Below are positions 60,702-64,000 of a stretch of 64,000 bases of DNA, piece after piece; the first letter of the stretch is position 1, and each line of letters begins with the position of its first letter. The stretch lies in assembly GCF_014836765.1 (NCBI RefSeq), contig NZ_JACSQG010000006.1:1-64000 (forward strand), in the 5' to 3' direction. The notes beneath the pieces were generated by a model. The model made no database searches, was not told the origin of the DNA, and saw only the letters and a program-made list of their open reading frames with translations. This stretch comes from Serpens gallinarum. Its GTDB lineage: Bacteria; Pseudomonadota; Gammaproteobacteria; Pseudomonadales; Pseudomonadaceae. Position numbers and translations under genes: made by a program.

Positions 60702-60855
60702 CACGCAGCCTCTGAAAAGCGAGCCGGTTTGCAGGCTCGACATGAGTCCCCTGAACGGCACTCGCTGCCTCTATCGGCCTGCCCACGCGGCTAACGTTCG
60801 CCGCCGCTTATCCGCCCCTTGATTTCGATCAACCCGGTTTCAGGCAATTCGCGCT

Positions 60856-60883
60856 AGCGTGATATACAAGTTTATATTGCGCT
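60856..60883. promoter_or_regulatory. ModE-type operator upstream of modA
   Basis: The arms AGCGTGATATA and TATATTGCGCT form an inverted repeat with a 6-nt spacer. This matches the 11-6-11 layout and TATA/CG core of the E. coli ModE site. It ends 30 bp before the modA start, where bound ModE-molybdate would block transcription. Confidence 0.8.
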
Positions 60884-60913
60884 GCAGCACCATGCCGCGT
60901 GCGGAGAGAGTAA

Positions 60914-61663
60914 ATGCCACTTTTGTTGCAACGGCTGCTGGCCGGCTTGGTCTTTCTGGCCGTCGGCGGCGCCCAGGCCGGCGAGCTGACGGTCTCCGCC
61001 GCTTCCAGCCTGACCCAGGCCTTCAAAGAAATTGCCCGTAGTTACGAGGCCGAACATAGCGGCACTCAGGTGCTGCTGAATTTCGGCGCCTCCGGCTCCT
61101 TGTTGCAACAGGTGGCCAAGGGCGCGCCGGTGGATGTGTTTGCCGCCGCCGATCAGGAAACCCTGGATCAAGCGGCGCAACGGCAGCTGATTGTTCCCAG
61201 CTCGCGACAGGACTTCGCCAGCAACAATCTGGTGGTGGTCGTACCGAGTGCCAGCCAACTGAATCTCAACACTTTCGCGGACCTCACGCAGGCAGGCGTG
61301 GAGAAGATCGCCATCGGCAATCCGGCCAGCGTGCCGGTCGGCCGTTACAGCCAGCAGGCGTTGCACGCGGAAGGCCTCTGGGAGGCCCTGCAGGCCAAGG
61401 CGATTACCACCCAGAACGTGCGCCAGTCCCTGAATTACGTGGCGCGCGGCGAGGTGGAAGCCGGTTTCGTCTACGCCACCGATGCCCGTGAGGTAGCCAC
61501 GGTCAAAGTCGCTTTCGACGTGCCGCTCAAGGTGGCCATCCGCTACCCGATCGCCCGGGTTGCCGGCAGCGCCCACGCCGTCGAAGCCGAGCGCTTTATC
61601 GCTTACGTTCAGTCGCCGGCCGGCCAGGCAATCCTTGCCCGGTTCGGCTTCAAGCAGCCCTGA
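60914..61663 (+). CDS. modA: Molybdate-binding periplasmic protein
   Basis: A 249-residue substrate-binding protein with a signal peptide (MPLLLQRLLAGLVFLAVGGA, cleavage before GELT). ELTVSAASSLTQAFKEIA contains the Ser residues that bind the oxyanion, and FGASGSLLQQVAKGAPVDVF and GNPASVPVGRYSQQAL match ModA. It delivers molybdate to ModB. GGAGAGAG precedes the ATG. First gene of modABC-modE, controlled by the ModE-type operator. Confidence 0.95.
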   Translation: MPLLLQRLLAGLVFLAVGGAQAGELTVSAASSLTQAFKEIARSYEAEHSGTQVLLNFGASGSLLQQVAKGAPVDVFAAADQETLDQAAQRQLIVPSSRQDFASNNLVVVVPSASQLNLNTFADLTQAGVEKIAIGNPASVPVGRYSQQALHAEGLWEALQAKAITTQNVRQSLNYVARGEVEAGFVYATDAREVATVKVAFDVPLKVAIRYPIARVAGSAHAVEAERFIAYVQSPAGQAILARFGFKQP

Positions 61664-61672
61664 GCCTCGGCT

Positions 61673-62344
61673 ATGGAATCAGTCTGGATTGCCCTCGCCC
61701 TGTCGCTGAAAGTCGCCGGCTGGGCCACGGCCATCACCCTGGTACTCGGCGTGGCGGTGGGCTATGTACTGGCACGCGCGCGCTTTCCTGGCCGGGATCT
61801 GCTGGATACCCTGCTGACCCTGCCGATGGTCATGCCGCCTACCGTGCTCGGTTACTACCTGCTGGTGCTGCTCGGCAAACGCAGCACGTTCGGCGCCTGG
61901 CTGCATGACAGCTTCGGCATCAATCTGATTTTCACCTGGCAAGGGGCGGTGATCGCCGCGTCCATCGTCGCCTTTCCGCTGGTATTCAAGCCGGCGCGCG
62001 CTGCCTTCGAAGCGGTGGACGGTCAATTGGAGCAGGCTGCGCGGGTGCTAGGGCTGTCGGAGCCGGCGGTGTTTTTCCGGGTCACCCTGCCCTTGGCCTG
62101 GCGCGGCATTCTGGCTGGCGTGCTCTTGGCCTTCGCCCGAGCGCTGGGCGAATTCGGCGCCACGCTGATGGTCGCCGGCAGTATTCCGGGCAAGACCCAA
62201 ACTCTGTCCATTGCCGTCTACGAGGCGGTGCAGGCCGGCCAGGACGACGTCGCCAACCTGCTGGTGCTAATTACCTCGGTGGTCTGCGTGACCGTCCTGC
62301 TGATCGCCGGGCGCCTGGCACCCGGGCGCATCGCCAACCGCTGA
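61673..62344 (+). CDS. modB: Molybdate ABC transporter permease
   Basis: A 223-residue membrane protein with five hydrophobic helices. The EAA loop needed to dock ModC is EQAARVLGLSEPAVFFRVTLPL near residue 120, and ALGEFGATLMVAGSIPGKT is conserved. It starts 9 bp after modA. Confidence 0.95.
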   Translation: MESVWIALALSLKVAGWATAITLVLGVAVGYVLARARFPGRDLLDTLLTLPMVMPPTVLGYYLLVLLGKRSTFGAWLHDSFGINLIFTWQGAVIAASIVAFPLVFKPARAAFEAVDGQLEQAARVLGLSEPAVFFRVTLPLAWRGILAGVLLAFARALGEFGATLMVAGSIPGKTQTLSIAVYEAVQAGQDDVANLLVLITSVVCVTVLLIAGRLAPGRIANR

Positions 62345-62356
62345 TTGAGCCTGACC

Positions 62357-63064
62357 ATGCAGCTTGATATCGACCTACAGAAAACCCTGAAATCCGCCAA
62401 ACGCAGCTTCCGCTTGCAGGTGCGCTTTCAGACTGACAGCCAGCGGCTGGTGATCCTTGGCCCCTCTGGTTCCGGCAAAAGCCTGTTGCTCAAGGCCATC
62501 GCCGGGCTGATGCGCCCTGACCGAGGGCATATTCGCCTGGACGGCACCCCTCTGTTCGACCGCGCGGCGAAGCTCGATCTGCCTACGCAAGCGCGGCAGA
62601 TTGCCTATCTGTTTCAGGATTACGCGCTGTTTCCACACCTGAACGTGCGGCAGAACATCGGCTTCGGCCTGAGCCGCGGCCTGCTCAATCCTCGCGCCTC
62701 ACTTCAGCACGAGGCGGTCGACTATTGGCTGGACGCCTTCGAGCTGCGCCCGGTGGCCGACCAGTTGCCCGACGAGCTTTCCGGCGGTCAGCGCCAGCGC
62801 ACCGCCCTGGCCCGGGCACTGATCGCCAAGCCTAAAGCGTTGCTGCTCGACGAACCGTTCTCAGCCCTCGATCCGCAGTTGCGCACCCATATGCGCCGCG
62901 AGCTGGACGACCTGCAACGGCGCCTGCAAGTGCCCATGCTGCTGATCACCCACGATCCCGAGGACGCCGAGGTGTTCGGCGATCAGGTATTGCATTTGCG
63001 CGACGGAATGATCGAAGACGCCGCGATGCATCAGGGCCAGGAAGCTGAGCGAGGGAGTCTGTGA
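62357..63064 (+). CDS. modC: Molybdate ABC transporter ATPase (short form)
   Basis: A 235-residue ATPase with Walker A LGPSGSGKS near residue 36, signature LSGGQRQRTALARAL and Walker B ALLLDEPFSALD. E. coli ModC has about 350 residues with a C-terminal Mop domain; here that regulatory domain is absent, and the only Mop domains in the cluster are in ModE. The ATG at 62357 is 12 bp after modB; a TTG at 62345 is an alternative. The stop overlaps modE. Confidence 0.93.
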   Translation: MQLDIDLQKTLKSAKRSFRLQVRFQTDSQRLVILGPSGSGKSLLLKAIAGLMRPDRGHIRLDGTPLFDRAAKLDLPTQARQIAYLFQDYALFPHLNVRQNIGFGLSRGLLNPRASLQHEAVDYWLDAFELRPVADQLPDELSGGQRQRTALARALIAKPKALLLDEPFSALDPQLRTHMRRELDDLQRRLQVPMLLITHDPEDAEVFGDQVLHLRDGMIEDAAMHQGQEAERGSL

Positions 63065-63876
63065 TGAAAGGGAAAGACACGCCTATCGAACTGCACGGCT
63101 CGCTCTGGATGACGGTCGCTGGCGAAAAATTCGGCGGCGAAAACCGGGTCGCACTGTTGGCCGCCATCGCTGAATGCGGCTCGATTACCCAGGCCGCCAA
63201 GGCCGTCAGGATGAGCTACAAGGCCGCCTGGGACGCCATCGACACCATGAACAACCTGGCCGGCGAGCCGCTGGTGGAGCGTGCTGCGGGCGGCAAGGGC
63301 GGCGGCGGCACACGCCTGACCCAACGGGGCGAACAGCTGGTAGCGAACTTTCGCACCCTGGACCGCGAGCACCGGCGCTTCATCGAGCAACTGGGCCAGC
63401 AAGCCGAAGGGCTGGCCGACGACTACCTCCTGATCAGGCGCATGAGCATGAAAACCAGTGCACGCAATCAGTTTCTCGGCACCGTGAGCCAGGTGAAGGC
63501 CGGCGCGGTGAACGACGAAATCGAACTGGAAATCGCTGGAGGCGAGAAGCTGGTGGCCATCGTCACCCACGAAAGCACCGAAAGCCTGGGGCTGAAACTA
63601 GGCACCGAAGCCTTTGCGCTGGTCAAATCCTCGTCGGTGATTCTGATGACTGACGAGGACAATGCGCGCTTCTCGGCCCGCAACCGCCTGACCGGCACCA
63701 TCTCACGCATCCAACCCGGCGCGGTAAACACCGAAGTAGTCCTCGACCTGGCCGGCGGCGCCACTCTGGCCGCCATCGTCACCCGCGACAGCTGCGATCA
63801 GTTGGCGCTGGCCGTGGGCAAGCGCGCCACGGCGATCTTCAAGGCCTCCAGCGTGATCATCGGCGTGCCGGCGTGA
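63064..63876 (+). CDS. modE: Molybdate-dependent transcriptional regulator
   Basis: A 270-residue protein with an N-terminal winged helix (IAECGSITQAAKAVRMSYKA, the HTH near residues 38-57), then two tandem Mop domains (about 128-195 and 200-266), each with the SARNxxxGTxSxxxxGAVNxE pattern that binds molybdate. It represses mod operons when loaded. In E. coli modE is upstream and divergent; here it is the last gene of the operon, with an ATGA overlap with modC, so it would repress itself. Confidence 0.94.
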   Translation: MKGKDTPIELHGSLWMTVAGEKFGGENRVALLAAIAECGSITQAAKAVRMSYKAAWDAIDTMNNLAGEPLVERAAGGKGGGGTRLTQRGEQLVANFRTLDREHRRFIEQLGQQAEGLADDYLLIRRMSMKTSARNQFLGTVSQVKAGAVNDEIELEIAGGEKLVAIVTHESTESLGLKLGTEAFALVKSSSVILMTDEDNARFSARNRLTGTISRIQPGAVNTEVVLDLAGGATLAAIVTRDSCDQLALAVGKRATAIFKASSVIIGVPA

Positions 63877-63895
63877 TCCGTTCCCGATCAGAACG

Positions 63896-64000
63896 GTAGG
63901 GTGGATGTCGCCTTTTACATCCACCACAACCCCGCTTGGTGGAGCGCCACCCGGTGGAGCGCCACCCGGTGGATCGCCACCCGGTGGATCGATAAAGCGC
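63896..64000. repeat. Dispersed palindromic element, truncated by the window end
   Basis: It starts GTAGGGTGGATGTCGCC and contains TTTTACATCCACCACAACCC, then four tandem units of about 15 bp (CGCCACCCGGTGGAG or GGAT). The right arm lies beyond the window. The tandem units resemble the interior of copy 1 at 7.8 kb. Confidence 0.85.

Overview
The window looks like a chromosomal segment of a Pseudomonas-group gammaproteobacterium, most likely the P. stutzeri/Stutzerimonas group. This rests on a Pseudomonas-like gene set (aromatic amino acid catabolism, ackA-pta, molybdate uptake, TorF-type porin), high GC, many short dispersed palindromic repeats, and a cassette array with 76-78 bp attC sites like those described from P. 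stutzeri chromosomal integrons. The species is inferred from sequence style, not from a marker gene. No rRNA, tRNA or CRISPR array was seen.

Layout. 1-5.9 kb: OmpA-like lipoprotein, serine hydrolase, chemoreceptor. 4.5-10.2 kb: a tyrosine/homogentisate catabolic cluster read on the minus strand in pathway order (hpd, hmgA, fahA, maiA, then an AroP-type permease), with a repeat element between hmgA and fahA. 10.6-15 kb: TorF-family porin and ackA-pta. 15.2-15.7 kb: a tandem duplication of about 240 bp. 15.7-22.3 kb: ABC half-transporter, DsbA-like protein, trhO, BolA, DUF2059 protein, fumC and a flavodoxin-like reductase. 22.4-31 kb: a 2844-residue NdvB/Cgs-type cyclic glucan synthase. 31-41 kb: EamA transporter, truC, TPR protein, alcohol dehydrogenase and several small enzymes, with dispersed repeats between them and one SRPBCC pseudogene.

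41.3-53.4 kb is the accessory core. A promoterless-looking integron cassette array (three complete cassettes with attC sites, no intI in the window) runs into a fourth cassette whose C39-peptidase-like gene breaks off after about 24 codons. At that break a carotenoid island begins: ispH (minus), then crtE, an ABC-2 exporter ATPase and permease, and crtZ (plus), facing crtY-crtI-crtB (minus), with crtX divergent from crtY. A decayed IS5-type transposase closes the island at about 53.0-53.4 kb. Together the enzymes should make zeaxanthin from IPP/DMAPP and probably its glucoside; IspH would raise precursor supply. The two-gene ABC transporter inside the crtE-crtZ operon is not a known part of the pathway and is the best candidate for something new.

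53.4-64 kb: LrgA/LrgB-like pair, GFA, VOC and isochorismatase-fold proteins, nitroreductase, a 719-residue membrane protein of unknown function, a hexapeptide acetyltransferase, and modABC-modE preceded by a clear ModE-type operator. The window ends inside another copy of the dispersed repeat.
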